A stretch of DNA of 64,000 nucleotides from Parabacteroides sp. PF5-6 (GTDB taxonomy: Bacteria > Bacteroidota > Bacteroidia > Bacteroidales > Tannerellaceae), in assembly GCF_029504695.1 (NCBI RefSeq), contig NZ_JAQFIN010000004.1, positions 369,780-433,779 of the forward strand, in the 5' to 3' direction. The notes under the pieces are model-generated. The model searched no databases and had not been told where the DNA came from. It saw only the letters and a program-made list of their open reading frames with translations. The position numbers were made by a program, and so were the translations under genes. Shown here piece after piece: positions 8,365 through 17,724 of this stretch (position 1 is its first letter; every line of letters starts with the position of its first letter).

Positions 8365-10932
8365 TCAGATCCACCGTACATAAGCAAAGTCCATGCGGTG
8401 TGGCAGGTCTTTGTTTTCCGGATAGACGCGGAAGCCTAAGCGTACGTGGCCGGCGGTGTCCGGGGTGATCTTGCTTTCGAAATACAAGCGCGCTCCTTCT
8501 TCTTTCACCAATTTGAACGGATGCATATTGATCATCTCTTCGGCATGGGTTTCCGGGTTCTCGCGGATGACGAGCATCTCTACGCCCAGCATGCCTTTCA
8601 AGTCGTGGCGGTTGATCACTACCTTGGTGATGTATTCTTCGCCGACCACCGGACCTTGCGCGGTGAATATATCCGGGGTGCTGGTGAACGATTCCACTTC
8701 GAAGCTGTCCCAATGCTCGGCCACTTCCTCTTTCCAGGCGGCAATCTCTTTGGCTTTCTGGTAGTTCTTGTCTTTCAACAGGGCCGAACGGGTAGCTAAT
8801 TTATTGTAGAAGCGGGAGATATAATCATCCAACATACGTTTCATCGTGTAGTCGGGAGCGATCTGGGCAATGGAGTTGCGGATATACTGGATCCATCGGG
8901 GCGAGTATCCCTCTTCGTTCTTTTCGAAGAATGTCGGGATGATCTCGTCTTCGAGGATATGATAAATCGTAGCGGCATCCAGTTGATCCTGGTATTGCTG
9001 GTTCTCGTAGGTCCGTTTGTCGGTCAGTGCCCAGCCGGCGCCTTCTTTATATCCTTCGTACCACCATCCGTCGAGCACGGAGAAGTTCAGTACACCGTTC
9101 ATCTCTGCTTTTTCGCCCGAGGTGCCCGAAGCTTCCAATGGACGGGTCGGTGTGTTCAACCATACGTCGACACCGGCGATCAAGCGACGCGCCAGACGCA
9201 TATCGTAGTTCTCGAGGAAGATAATCTTACCCAGGAACTCCGGACGGCGGGAGATCTCCACGATATGTTTGATCAGTCCCTGTCCGCCACCGTCTGCCGG
9301 GTGCGCTTTCCCGGTAAAGATAAACTGTACGGGGTATTTTTCGTTGTTGACAATCTTAGCCAAACGATCCAGGTCGGTAAACAACAGGTGCGCCCGTTTG
9401 TAGGTGGCGAAGCGGCGACCGAAGCCGATCAACAAAGCGTTCGTATTGATTTTCTCCAGGATAGAGACTACCTTCGAGGGATCGCCCTGGCTCTTCAGCC
9501 AGTTGCCGCGGTATTGTTCGCGGATATATTGGATCAGTTTGCGTTTCAATGTCTTGCGCAATCCCCAGATCTCCGGATCGGAAATCTTATAGATCGCTTC
9601 CCAAAGGGATTTGTTCGACTGGTCGGAGAAGAGCTCTTTCGGGAATTTCTCCGCATAGAATTGTTTCATCTCCGTTGCTGCCCAGGTCGGCATGTGTACG
9701 CCGTTGGTCACCCAGCTCACATGCAGCTCGTCGGGGAAGTAACCTTTCCAAACGGGGGCAAACATCTTCTGCGATACCTTGCCGTGCAACCAGCTTACGC
9801 CATTGGCTTCCTGGCAGGTGTTCAAGGCAAAGACACTCATGGAGAACTTCTCGTTCGAGCCGGGATTTTCGCGTCCCATATCGATAAAGTCCTGCCAGCT
9901 GATACCCAGTTTGCCGGGGAACTCGCCCATATATTTACCGAACAGGCTTTCGTCGAAGTAGTCGTGTCCGGCCGGAACCGGCGTATGCACGGTATAGAGT
10001 CCGGAGGCCCGTACGACTTCCAGTGCCTGATTGAAGTTCAGTCCGTCGTTCTGGATGTAGTCCACCAGGCGTTGCGCGTTCAACAGTGCCGCGTGTCCTT
10101 CGTTACAGTGGTACACCTGTTTCTTGATACCCAATTTGTTGAGCATCATCACCCCACCGATCCCCAGGAGGTATTCCTGTTTCATACGGTTTTCCCAGTC
10201 GCCGCCATAGAGTTGGTGCGTGATCGAACGGTCCCATTCGCTGTTCTGCGGGATGTCGGTATCCATCAGGTAAAGAGGCACACGCCCAACATCGCATCGC
10301 CAGACATGGGCGAATACTGTGCGGCCGGGGAAGGGTACTTCAACGACGAAAGGTTCGCCGTCGGAAGTATTGACCTGTGTCAATGGCAGGCTGTTGAAGT
10401 CCTGCGCCTCGTAGTTGGCAATCTGCTGTCCGTCCATGGCCAGCGATTGGGTGAAGTAGCCGTAGCGATAAAGGAAGCCGACAGCTGTCAAGTCGATATT
10501 GCTGTCGCTGGCTTCTTTCAGGTAGTCGCCCGCCAGTACACCTAAGCCACCGGAATAGATCTTCAACACATTGGTCAATCCGTACTCCATGCTGAAGTAA
10601 GCGACCGACGGTTTGGTCTGATCCGGTTTCTGATTGATGTATGCTTTGAAATCCGCATAGACGCGGTTCATCTCCGACATGAATGCTTTGTCGGCAATTA
10701 TTTCTTCGATCCTGTTATAGGTCAATTGTTGCAGTAGGAGGACAGGGTTTCCTTCAGTTGATTTCCAAAGGTCTTCATCTATTCTTCCGAATAGCTTGGC
10801 GCCTTCGTGATTCCATACCCACCAGAGGTTGTGAGCCATCTCGAATAGCGGGTTCAACTGTTTCGGTAATTTCGCATGTGAATAAACTTCTTTCCAGATA
10901 GGGCTATTCGCACTGTTTGCCTTAATTTTCAT
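8365..10932 (-). CDS. glgP: Alpha-glucan (glycogen) phosphorylase, GT35
   Basis: 855 residues, the usual size for the DUF3417-containing bacterial alpha-glucan phosphorylases. The N-terminal DUF3417 region is at about residues 10-125 ([15 protein letters not shown]). The catalytic core includes [10 protein letters not shown] and the pyridoxal-phosphate site [14 protein letters not shown], where the Lys aligns with the PLP lysine of classical phosphorylases. It releases glucose-1-phosphate from glycogen in the cytoplasm. It sits 120 bp downstream of a GT3 glycogen synthase on the same strand, pairing synthesis and breakdown. It has its own -7 box at 11,005, so it may also be transcribed separately. 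Confidence 0.92.
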   Translation of the reverse strand: MKIKANSANSPIWKEVYSHAKLPKQLNPLFEMAHNLWWVWNHEGAKLFGRIDEDLWKSTEGNPVLLLQQLTYNRIEEIIADKAFMSEMNRVYADFKAYINQKPDQTKPSVAYFSMEYGLTNVLKIYSGGLGVLAGDYLKEASDSNIDLTAVGFLYRYGYFTQSLAMDGQQIANYEAQDFNSLPLTQVNTSDGEPFVVEVPFPGRTVFAHVWRCDVGRVPLYLMDTDIPQNSEWDRSITHQLYGGDWENRMKQEYLLGIGGVMMLNKLGIKKQVYHCNEGHAALLNAQRLVDYIQNDGLNFNQALEVVRASGLYTVHTPVPAGHDYFDESLFGKYMGEFPGKLGISWQDFIDMGRENPGSNEKFSMSVFALNTCQEANGVSWLHGKVSQKMFAPVWKGYFPDELHVSWVTNGVHMPTWAATEMKQFYAEKFPKELFSDQSNKSLWEAIYKISDPEIWGLRKTLKRKLIQYIREQYRGNWLKSQGDPSKVVSILEKINTNALLIGFGRRFATYKRAHLLFTDLDRLAKIVNNEKYPVQFIFTGKAHPADGGGQGLIKHIVEISRRPEFLGKIIFLENYDMRLARRLIAGVDVWLNTPTRPLEASGTSGEKAEMNGVLNFSVLDGWWYEGYKEGAGWALTDKRTYENQQYQDQLDAATIYHILEDEIIPTFFEKNEEGYSPRWIQYIRNSIAQIAPDYTMKRMLDDYISRFYNKLATRSALLKDKNYQKAKEIAAWKEEVAEHWDSFEVESFTSTPDIFTAQGPVVGEEYITKVVINRHDLKGMLGVEMLVIRENPETHAEEMINMHPFKLVKEEGARLYFESKITPDTAGHVRLGFRVYPENKDLPHRMDFAYVRWI

Positions 10933-11004
10933 TACTTATGAGATTATAAATAGTTTCTAAATCAAATTCTTGGTCTTGTTTATCTCTTTTGGGGAAAAAC
11001 AGGA

Positions 11005-11012
11005 CAAATATA
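11005..11012 (-). promoter_or_regulatory. -7 box for glgP
   Basis: TATATTTG on the minus strand, about 73 bp upstream of the glgP start, inside the gap after the synthase gene. No convincing -33 element was seen. Confidence 0.45.
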
Positions 11013-11052
11013 GTGTTATCTTGCCAATTAAGAGTTGGCGGGGAGCACTTTC

Positions 11053-12699
11053 TTATTGTTTATCTCCGCAAGCGATTGCGAACGCCTGTTGGTAGTAAGC
11101 AATAAATTCACGCCACTCGGCTTTTCCGGCCAGGGCTTGACATTCTTGACGGATAGCATTGATCTCTTTTTTATTCTTATTCGTCAGGGTGAGGATATGG
11201 TTGCTGATCGCATCGGCCACATCAAAGTAGTTGAAGTCGGTGCGTTCGACAACGGCTACACCGTCTTCGATCCGCTCTCCCGACAGGTGTTCGAGCGCCC
11301 ACATGCCGAAGCCGGCGAGGTTGGTCGTGATCGTCGGAATGCCGAAAGCAATACTTTCCAGCGGTGTATATCCCCAAGGTTCGTAGTATGAAGGGTAGAC
11401 CGTAGCGTCCATCCCGATCAGGATGTCGTAGTAGGTCTTGTTGAAGATGCCGTCTTTCCCGTCCAGGTAGCAGGGAACGAAGATAATCTTCAGCTTCTCA
11501 CTCGCCGCATTGGTAAATCCGGCATGCAAGAGGTAGTTGATCACCTTGTCTTCTTCCATCTGATGGAGCCAGTGGGTAGAGAAAGGCATCTGCATGGGGG
11601 CCGTTATTTTGATATCCTTCTCGAGCGCTTCCTGCAGGTCGGCGCGGGCGGCACGTGTCCAGGCGGGTACGGTGATGAAAGCCACCACTTCTTTTTGCAG
11701 GCGGCCTGAAGTGCGTACCCGGTTCATCGCTTCGATAAAGACATCGATGCCTTTGTTCCGGTATTCATAGCGTCCGCTGGTGGATACCAACAGGGCCTCC
11801 GGATCGATCGGGCAGCCGAGTAGTTTCTCTGCTACGCGGATCAGGGTCTGGCGCGCCTCTTTCCGCTTCGCCGTATAGGCATTGCCGGAGGGCACGAAGT
11901 TGCGTTCGAAACCATTCGGGGTAACGATATCCGGTGTTTTGTCCAATAGGCGGGTACATTCGCGGGCGGTGATCTCACTGACCGTCGTGAAGCAGTCGGC
12001 ATAGTGCGCCGCTTGTTTCTCCAATGAGTGCTTGGCTTCCATATTCAGTTCGCGCGCCATCTGATCTCCGTTGTAATTGTCGAGATAAGCATAGAGCGCT
12101 TTGTTGTTGCCGGCAATAGAGCGGCCGATGGAAGTGGCATGTGTCGTGAAGATTGTCGCGATTGCCGGGATCCGGTTCTTAATGTATAAGGAGCCCATGC
12201 CCAGCATCCATTCGTTGAACAGGGCCACGACTTTCTTGTCGTCGAGCTTATAAAAGCCATAGAAACTTTCGATCACTTTGCCTACGGCATAAGCGAAGAT
12301 GCACGACTCGTCGTAATCGCCATAGGCATGCATGGAGTCGACCTGGTAGTTTTGCCAGATATGGAAGAAGAGGCTGTCGCGATCAACCGTAAGCGGTTTG
12401 AAGTCGACCAGTACGACCGGTGGTTTGCCCGGCACGTCCCAGCGTCCCACCTTTAGTCGCAGGTGGTTCTCTTCGTCAGCGTGTTGCTGCCATTCGGCAA
12501 ACAAGGATTTGTCTTCGATAAAATCGGCGATGGGTGCGTCGCCCCATACGTCCGGTCCGATAAAGATGACTTTATCGTTGAATAGTTTCTGTAATGTTTG
12601 TGCTTTTGTTGATAGAACTGTGTAAATTCCTCCCACTTTGTTACAGACTTCCCAGCTACTTTCGAACAGATAGTCGGGTGTCATTATCTTTTTACTCAT
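11053..12699 (-). CDS. Glycogen synthase of the eukaryote-like GT3 family
   Basis: 548 residues. The N-terminus (LFESSWEVCNKVGGIYTVLS) and the FTTHATSIGRSIAG and FTTVSEITARE segments align by eye with yeast and animal glycogen synthase, not with bacterial GlgA (GT5). The C-terminal Rossmann half carries YPSYYEPWGYTPLES, matching the E-x7-E signature of GT-B retaining transferases. It would extend alpha-1,4-glucan from a nucleotide sugar, probably UDP-glucose as in other GT3 enzymes (family knowledge). It is the first gene of a synthase-phosphorylase pair and shares a divergent promoter region with the gene at 12,827. Confidence 0.88.
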   Translation of the reverse strand: MSKKIMTPDYLFESSWEVCNKVGGIYTVLSTKAQTLQKLFNDKVIFIGPDVWGDAPIADFIEDKSLFAEWQQHADEENHLRLKVGRWDVPGKPPVVLVDFKPLTVDRDSLFFHIWQNYQVDSMHAYGDYDESCIFAYAVGKVIESFYGFYKLDDKKVVALFNEWMLGMGSLYIKNRIPAIATIFTTHATSIGRSIAGNNKALYAYLDNYNGDQMARELNMEAKHSLEKQAAHYADCFTTVSEITARECTRLLDKTPDIVTPNGFERNFVPSGNAYTAKRKEARQTLIRVAEKLLGCPIDPEALLVSTSGRYEYRNKGIDVFIEAMNRVRTSGRLQKEVVAFITVPAWTRAARADLQEALEKDIKITAPMQMPFSTHWLHQMEEDKVINYLLHAGFTNAASEKLKIIFVPCYLDGKDGIFNKTYYDILIGMDATVYPSYYEPWGYTPLESIAFGIPTITTNLAGFGMWALEHLSGERIEDGVAVVERTDFNYFDVADAISNHILTLTNKNKKEINAIRQECQALAGKAEWREFIAYYQQAFAIACGDKQ

Positions 12700-12734
12700 A
12701 TTGATCTTAATTCGTCTCTGACGGTTTCAGTGCA

Positions 12735-12742
12735 CAAAGATA
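12735..12742 (-). promoter_or_regulatory. -7 box for the glycogen synthase gene
   Basis: TATCTTTG on the minus strand, 36 bp upstream of the start codon. It is one of two divergent -7 boxes in the 127-bp gap between 12,699 and 12,827. Confidence 0.5.
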
Positions 12743-12795
12743 AGCTATTTTTATGTTTTTCCCCTGATAAACACGTGGATTAATGACTTTGTTTT

Positions 12796-12803
12796 TATCT
12801 TTG
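12796..12803 (+). promoter_or_regulatory. -7 box for the 12,827 operon
   Basis: TATCTTTG on the plus strand, 24 bp before the start codon at 12,827. It is divergent from the glycogen synthase promoter. Confidence 0.5.
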
Positions 12804-12826
12804 TCGATATTAAAAATACGAAAAAG

Positions 12827-13123
12827 ATGGCTAAAAGAAGAAACTTAAAGAGAGATATCGGTTATGTAGCCGGCGAATTGTTTACGGAAGTATTGGTGGC
12901 AAAGATGCTGGTTCCGGGAATCGATCAGGATCAGAGCGATGAACTATTGGCACGGATCCTGGAGATGCAGGATCAGTTTGTGCAGCGTGCGGCCAAACCC
13001 GATGCGAAGGAGAACAAAAAGTTAGTTAAACAATATTATAAAAAGCTGGAAGAAGATCTGCAAAAAGAAATTCAAGCGATTGTTGGCGGCATTGAAACGC
13101 TGAGCAAAGGGAAAGAAGTATGA
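12827..13123 (+). CDS. Conserved hypothetical protein upstream of an acyltransferase
   Basis: A 98-residue soluble, strongly charged, mostly helical protein with no recognised domain. It has no signal peptide or membrane segment. Its stop overlaps the start of the downstream acyltransferase gene by 4 bp (ATGA), so the two are translationally coupled. I recall small proteins of this type next to this acyltransferase in other Bacteroidales, but cannot assign a function. Confidence 0.75.
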   Translation: MAKRRNLKRDIGYVAGELFTEVLVAKMLVPGIDQDQSDELLARILEMQDQFVQRAAKPDAKENKKLVKQYYKKLEEDLQKEIQAIVGGIETLSKGKEV

Positions 13124-13671
13124 GAAAAGCCTTAAGTAAAGCCATCCTGAACGTGATGGGATGGAAACTGGGGCCGTTGGAAGGGGTGGAACTCCCCAAA
13201 TGTGTGATTTGCGTTGCTCCGCATACCAGCAACTGGGACTTCCCGTTGGGTAAAATCGTGTATACGGCCATTGGCTGTACGGCCAGCTTTCTGATCAAGA
13301 AGGAATGGTTTTTCTTTCCATTCAATTTGATCTTCAACGCGCTGGGTGGAATTCCTATTGACCGCAGCAAACGCACGTCGGTCACCGAGCAGATGGTTGA
13401 ACAGTTTAATAATCGTCAGGTCTTCCAATTGGCGATCACGCCGGAAGCAACCCGCAAACGGGCGGAGGAATGGAAGAAAGGATTTTATTACATTGCCCTG
13501 GCTGCCAACGTACCGATCCTGATGGCCTATTTCGATTACGGAAAGAAAGAAGTCGGCATCAAAGGTGTCTTTCACCCTACGGGCGACGCGGATGCCGATA
13601 TCCGGCAGATCCGATCGTACTACAAAGGGGTGAAAGGAAAGAAACCGGATAACTTTGTCGATATCGAGTAA
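13120..13671 (+). CDS. 1-acyl-glycerol-3-phosphate acyltransferase-like protein (short form)
   Basis: 183 residues. The acyltransferase HxxxxD motif appears as HTSNWD (about residues 36-41), and a divergent second motif as TPEATRKR near 106-113 in place of the usual FPEGTR. The product is shorter than canonical PlsC (about 240) and lacks an obvious N-terminal membrane helix, so its acceptor may differ; a second, canonical plsC lies at 59,762. It overlaps the upstream gene by 4 bp. Confidence 0.8.
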   Translation: MRKALSKAILNVMGWKLGPLEGVELPKCVICVAPHTSNWDFPLGKIVYTAIGCTASFLIKKEWFFFPFNLIFNALGGIPIDRSKRTSVTEQMVEQFNNRQVFQLAITPEATRKRAEEWKKGFYYIALAANVPILMAYFDYGKKEVGIKGVFHPTGDADADIRQIRSYYKGVKGKKPDNFVDIE

Positions 13672-13707
13672 ACTCCGGGAAACAAAAAACTTAAATCAAT
13701 TCAAACC

Positions 13708-14493
13708 ATGGAACACAACTTACGTATCAGCATGATACAATCCCATATCATTTGGGAAGACCGAGACGAGAACCTGGGATACTACGGCGAACTGCTTCGC
13801 CGGGTGAGTGGGAAAACCGATATCGCCGTCTTGCCGGAGGCTTTTTCGACCGGCTTTTCCATGAATGTGGAGAAGCTGGCCGATACGATGGATGGCGTTA
13901 CCGTGTCTACCATCAAAGGCTGGGCGAAGAAATACAAACTGGCGGTGGTCGGTAGCTTTATCGTGAAAGAAAGCGGGAAGTATTTCAACCGGGCTTTCTT
14001 TATCACGCCCGAGGGGCAGGCTTCTTATTATGATAAACGGCATCTCTTCCGTATGGCGGAGGAAGATCAACACTTCACGGCCGGCAGCGAGCGCACGATC
14101 GTCGCGTATAAAGGTTGGAACATCTGCCTGCAGGTGTGCTACGACCTGCGTTTCCCCGTCTGGAGCCGCAATGTAGACAAAGAATACGATCTGTTGATCT
14201 ATGTGGCTAACTGGCCGGAAGCCCGTAAGCGGGTATGGAAAACCTTGCTTCAGGCACGCGCGATGGAGAATATGGCTTTTGTCTGTGGCGTGAACCGGGT
14301 AGGTATCGACGGCAAAGGCTTTGTTTATCGGGGCGACTCGATGGTCTTTAGTCCCAAAGGAAAGAAACTGGCCGATGCCGGCAAACGGGAAGAGATCACC
14401 CGCACCTGCACGTTGGAAAAGAAAGAACTAAGCAAACTGCGTGAGAAATTCCCGGCTTGGCAGGATGCGGATCGCTTCTCAATAAATCTATAA
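13708..14493 (+). CDS. Nitrilase-superfamily omega-amidase
   Basis: 261 residues with the Glu-Lys-Cys triad of carbon-nitrogen hydrolases: Glu in LPEAFSTGFS (about 44), Lys in YYDKRHLF (about 110) and Cys in LQVCYDLRFP (about 145). The pattern best matches the YafV/omega-amidase subgroup, which hydrolyses alpha-ketoglutaramate and related omega-amides in methionine/glutamine salvage. Substrate is inferred from subgroup resemblance only. It is cytoplasmic, on the same strand as the acyltransferase 36 bp upstream and a permease 29 bp downstream. Confidence 0.85.
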   Translation: MEHNLRISMIQSHIIWEDRDENLGYYGELLRRVSGKTDIAVLPEAFSTGFSMNVEKLADTMDGVTVSTIKGWAKKYKLAVVGSFIVKESGKYFNRAFFITPEGQASYYDKRHLFRMAEEDQHFTAGSERTIVAYKGWNICLQVCYDLRFPVWSRNVDKEYDLLIYVANWPEARKRVWKTLLQARAMENMAFVCGVNRVGIDGKGFVYRGDSMVFSPKGKKLADAGKREEITRTCTLEKKELSKLREKFPAWQDADRFSINL

Positions 14494-14522
14494 AGTAGTT
14501 AGTACCAACTACTTTTCAAAAC

Positions 14523-15776
14523 ATGAAAAAGCATTCCCCCTGGTCTTGGGTTCCCTCCCTCTATTTCGCCGAAGGTCTGCCTTATGTGGTGGTCATGACC
14601 CTGGCGGTGGTGATGTATAAAAAGTTGGAAGTCTCGAATGCCGAGATCGCTTTATATACCAGTTGGCTTTATTTCCCCTGGGTGATCAAGCCGCTGTGGA
14701 GTCCTTTCGTGGACCTGATCCGTACCAAGCGCTGGTGGATCTGGGCGATGCAACTCCTGATCGGAGGAGGCATGGCGGGAGTCGCTTTTATGATCCCGAT
14801 GGACTTCTATCTGCAGGCGACACTGGCGTTCTTCTGGCTGATGGCGTTTAGCTCGGCTACCCATGATATCGCTGCCGATGGTTTTTATATGCTGGGACTC
14901 GACGAAGAGAAGCAGGCCTTCTTTATCGGGATCCGCAATACCTGTTACCGTATTGCTATGCTGACGGGGCAGGGCTTGTTGGTGATGATCGCCGGTACGT
15001 TGGAAGAGCTGACCGGCCGGATTCCTTTTGCCTGGAGCATTACCTTCTTTATCCTTGCCGGATTGATGATCGCCCTCTCACTCTGGCACCGGTTTATCCT
15101 GCCGTATCCGAAGACCGACGCGGCGCGCCTCAACCTCTCGGCCGCCCATATCCTTAAGGAATTTGGCAATACCTTCGCTTCATTCTTTCGCAAAAAGGGC
15201 ATAGGCTTCGCGCTTCTGTTTATGCTGACCTACCGCTTGGGTGAATCGCAACTATTGAAGCTCGCTTCCCCGTTCCTGCTCGATAAAGCGGAAGCCGGAG
15301 GGCTTGGACTTTCAACGACGGAGGTGGGCATGGCATACGGTATCGTTGGCGTGATCTGCCTGTTGTTGGGTGGTATTCTCGGTGGAATCACCCTTTCCCG
15401 CTACGGCTTGAAAAGATGTATCTGGCCGATGGCGCTCGCTATCTCCCTGCCCAATCTGGTTTATCTGTATATGGCGTATGCCTTGCCCGAGAGCTTTGTG
15501 ACCGTGAACATCTGCGTCGGCATCGAACAGTTCGGCTACGGCTTTGGCTTTACGGCCTACACCATGTATCTCATGCTCTTCGCCGAGGGCGAATACAAAA
15601 CCTCCCATTACGCGCTCAGCACCGGCTTTATGGCATTGGGCATGATGCTGCCCGGCATGGTCTCGGGCTGGATCCAGGAACAAATCGGCTACCAGCACTT
15701 CTTCATCTGGGTCATGATCTGCTGCATTCCCGCCTACCTGGTCATTCCGTTCCTCAAGCTGAACGACCGACGATAA
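14523..15776 (+). CDS. AmpG-like MFS permease
   Basis: 417 residues with about 12 hydrophobic segments. The opening LYFAEGLPYVVVMTLAVVMY and PWVIKPLWSPFVDL resemble AmpG/SLC33-type members of the MFS, which import muropeptides in proteobacteria. The substrate here is unknown. It lies 29 bp downstream of the amidase gene, which could place both in a salvage pathway (inference). Confidence 0.8.
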   Translation: MKKHSPWSWVPSLYFAEGLPYVVVMTLAVVMYKKLEVSNAEIALYTSWLYFPWVIKPLWSPFVDLIRTKRWWIWAMQLLIGGGMAGVAFMIPMDFYLQATLAFFWLMAFSSATHDIAADGFYMLGLDEEKQAFFIGIRNTCYRIAMLTGQGLLVMIAGTLEELTGRIPFAWSITFFILAGLMIALSLWHRFILPYPKTDAARLNLSAAHILKEFGNTFASFFRKKGIGFALLFMLTYRLGESQLLKLASPFLLDKAEAGGLGLSTTEVGMAYGIVGVICLLLGGILGGITLSRYGLKRCIWPMALAISLPNLVYLYMAYALPESFVTVNICVGIEQFGYGFGFTAYTMYLMLFAEGEYKTSHYALSTGFMALGMMLPGMVSGWIQEQIGYQHFFIWVMICCIPAYLVIPFLKLNDRR

Positions 15777-15874
15777 AAAAAAGAAGTGTTTAAACCAAAT
15801 GACTTTCATGCGGTCTAAAGCATTGGTTGTGGGGAGCATTTTTTGATTGTTTCATTCAATAAATTCAATAAGTT

Positions 15875-16237
15875 ATGAAAAAAGTGATTTTCATTTGTGC
15901 GTTAATGGTGTTAGGTACGGTCTGTATGTCCGCTCAAGGTCGCGGTGATATGCAGCAGATGATGAAAGAGCGTGTGGAAAACTATGTGAAAGAGTTGAAA
16001 CTCGAGGGTGAGAAAGCGACAAAGTTCCGCGAAGTACAAAATGCTTCGATGGAAAAGATGCGAAAAGAGATGGAAAGCATGCGCGACTCCGGCACGATGG
16101 ATCGCGATGCCATGCGTGAAAAGATGCAGAAATTCAACGAAGAACGTGATGCTGAAGTCAAGAAAATCCTTTCCGCCGACGAATTCAAGAAATACCAGGA
16201 CATCCTGAGTAAAGAACCGCGCGGCCCACGAAACTAA
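15875..16237 (+). CDS. Small periplasmic helical protein (Spy/CpxP- or DUF4890-like)
   Basis: 120 residues: signal peptide ending near CMSAQ, then a highly charged, Met-rich, all-helical body (QQMMKERVENYVKELKLEG ... FKKYQDI). This size and composition resemble Bacteroidetes DUF4890 proteins and, more loosely, the Spy/CpxP periplasmic chaperones. No catalytic residues. Function is a guess. Confidence 0.7.
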   Translation: MKKVIFICALMVLGTVCMSAQGRGDMQQMMKERVENYVKELKLEGEKATKFREVQNASMEKMRKEMESMRDSGTMDRDAMREKMQKFNEERDAEVKKILSADEFKKYQDILSKEPRGPRN

Positions 16238-16260
16238 ATCTAAAGCCCTTTTTAGATTGA

Positions 16261-16314
16261 AAAGGCCCACTTCGCCGGGTTTTGAGAAATCAAATTCATC
16301 CTTCAGTGGGCTTT
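16261..16314 (+). terminator. Possible terminator after the small periplasmic gene
   Basis: Long interrupted stem AAAGGCCCACT (16,261-16,271) with AGTGGGCTTT (16,305-16,314), one bulged base, about 25 bp after the stop. The T run is weak. Confidence 0.4.
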
Positions 16315-16380
16315 AACCTCTTGTATTCTAATATGTATGGCTGTGGATAAATGCCTTCAGCCATATTTTCATTCGTATAA

Positions 16381-16727
16381 TAGAGAAAAGGCTGCCGGCG
16401 ATTACCAAAAGGCCGGCAGCCTTTTCTGAAGAGCTGCCGGCCTTTTGGAAAACCCCGCCGGCCTTTTTAGGGAAGGCGGCGGCTTGGTCGTTAAATGGCG
16501 GATGTTAACAAATGCAAAACGGCAAACAGGGATAAACCTATCATTCCGCACATAGTTTTTCATTTTTTTACTTACATCATACAGCCGAGACAGGCAACAA
16601 TGTTAAACCTATCACTCCGTACCCATTCGGTCTCCTCTGACTCCTGCATAAGGCGTAGTAGTACGCCGATGTAGCGGCAAAAGAAAATCCTGTATGATGC
16701 AAGTAAAAAAACGAAAAACTCTGTTCG
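16381..16727. repeat. Composite intergenic repeat, copy A (GGCCGGC mosaic plus inverted-repeat module)
   Basis: The left part (16,390-16,490) is a mosaic of AAGGCCGGCAGCC-like and GCCGGCC-like words that can fold into several hairpins. The right part is an inverted pair of about 38 bp at 16,547-16,584 and 16,690-16,727, sharing TACTTACATCATACAG with CTGTATGATGCAAGTA. The same succession, with the same unique words between (AGGCAACAATGTTAAACC), recurs at 57,755-58,189. The right arm ends 11 bp from the stop of the tlpA-like gene and could act as its terminator. This accounts for most of the 500-bp gap. Confidence 0.75.
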
Positions 16728-16737
16728 AAGCTATTTT

Positions 16738-17346
16738 TTAGAAATTGTTGTCCATGTAATTATCAATAAACTTCACCATCTCATTGAATTCTTCCATCTC
16801 GAACAAACGGGTGAGCATAACGATCTTTCCGTCTTTATCAATGATAATATTGCGGGTCACGCCGGCCTTCGGAGCGGTAAATAATGAAAATTTATCCCCA
16901 TCCAAGTCCAATGTGATTGGATAAGTCACTTTCATATCTTCGGCAAACTTGGCAGTCGTCATTTTATCCTCTTTCAAATCAATCCCGATCAGTGCAAAGT
17001 TCGGATTGTTTTTGTGTTTCAACCAGATATCCTTTTCAATATACGGCATCTCTTTACGACAAACCCCGCACCAACTGGCCGTAAACTGCAGCATCACCAG
17101 CTTCCCCTTCAATTCGGATAATTTGACCGACGTACCATCCACATATTCAATCCTAAAGTCCGGCGCTTGTTCCCCCACGCTGACGATATACCCGCGCTCA
17201 TCCGCAGCATTCGCCTCTGAGGTAGTCTCCGTCGTCGCTACCTGGGTAGTTGTCTCGGCAGCCTCCGTGTTTTTCTCTGTCTTTTTGCAAGCCACCACAC
17301 ACAAGCTCGCTGCAATAACAAATAATAAAATCTTTAATCCTTTCAT
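16738..17346 (-). CDS. TlpA/ResA-like thioredoxin lipoprotein
   Basis: 202 residues. The signal peptide ends in a lipobox (LCVVAC, Cys about 20), followed by a Thr/Glu-rich linker and a thioredoxin fold from about residue 55 with the redox motif WCGVC in FTASWCGVCRKEMP. It is a membrane-tethered periplasmic thiol-disulfide oxidoreductase of the AhpC-TSA/TlpA type. The usual cis-Pro loop lies in APKAGVTRNIIID, where Gly-Val-Thr replaces Val-Pro, which is atypical. Upstream is a promoter with a hairpin leader (17,567-17,640) and a possible coupled small membrane-protein frame. Confidence 0.85.
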   Translation of the reverse strand: MKGLKILLFVIAASLCVVACKKTEKNTEAAETTTQVATTETTSEANAADERGYIVSVGEQAPDFRIEYVDGTSVKLSELKGKLVMLQFTASWCGVCRKEMPYIEKDIWLKHKNNPNFALIGIDLKEDKMTTAKFAEDMKVTYPITLDLDGDKFSLFTAPKAGVTRNIIIDKDGKIVMLTRLFEMEEFNEMVKFIDNYMDNNF

Positions 17347-17438
17347 TGACCATTTAAGTTTTTAAGTAAATAATAACCCAACCTCCCTGCTGCCCAAAGC
17401 AAACAGGCCAGCAAGATAGAAAGAAAATACGATATCAA
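17343..17438 (-). CDS. Possible 31-residue membrane peptide coupled to the tlpA-like gene
   Basis: A frame ending in TGA overlaps the ATG of the tlpA-like gene as ATGA. From a TTG at 17,438 it encodes 31 residues with one transmembrane helix (ISYFLSILLACLLWAAG). The same frame stays open upstream to about 17,555 with plausible protein-like residues, but no ATG, GTG or TTG start was found there. It may be a small protein with an unusual start or a gene that lost its start codon. Confidence 0.3.
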   Translation of the reverse strand: MISYFLSILLACLLWAAGRLGYYLLKNLNGQ

Positions 17439-17566
17439 GAGCTTTTTCTGGTAGAAATTAAAAGTGCAACCTTTACGTGTGACATCGTACTCCTCTGACT
17501 TTTTTAAATTGTTTCTTAAATCAATTGTTTCTTGTTGAATGTATTCGGTTAGAAAAGGTAATTATC

Positions 17567-17592
17567 AAAAAAAGGCGAGTTTCCCCGCCTTA
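17567..17592 (-). terminator. Hairpin terminator/attenuator in the tlpA leader
   Basis: On the minus strand AAGGCG(GGGAAACT)CGCCTT followed by seven Ts. It lies about 20 bases after the predicted transcription start of the promoter at 17,611-17,640 and 220 bases before the tlpA start, so it would end a roughly 40-base RNA or act as an attenuator. Confidence 0.6.
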
Positions 17593-17610
17593 AAGCTGTC
17601 TGTAATATGT

Positions 17611-17640
17611 CAAAGATACGATTTTGAAAGCTACTCACAA
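17611..17640 (-). promoter_or_regulatory. Bacteroidetes promoter for the tlpA leader
   Basis: On the minus strand TTG (17,638-17,640), a 19-base spacer and TATCTTTG (17,611-17,618): a full match to the TTG-N19-TAnnTTTG pattern. Confidence 0.6.
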
Positions 17641-17724
17641 CATAAGGTGATAATAAGAATTGGAACGAATAACTGTCTTTAATAAGCAAAGATAGTTTGG
17701 AGATCCGATTTGACATTCTGTTAC

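Noticed and set aside
8959..10545. A 528-codon open frame on the plus strand
   Set aside because: It lies wholly antisense to glgP in the complementary codon frame, has no domain sequence, and is explained by the GC-biased third positions of the real gene.
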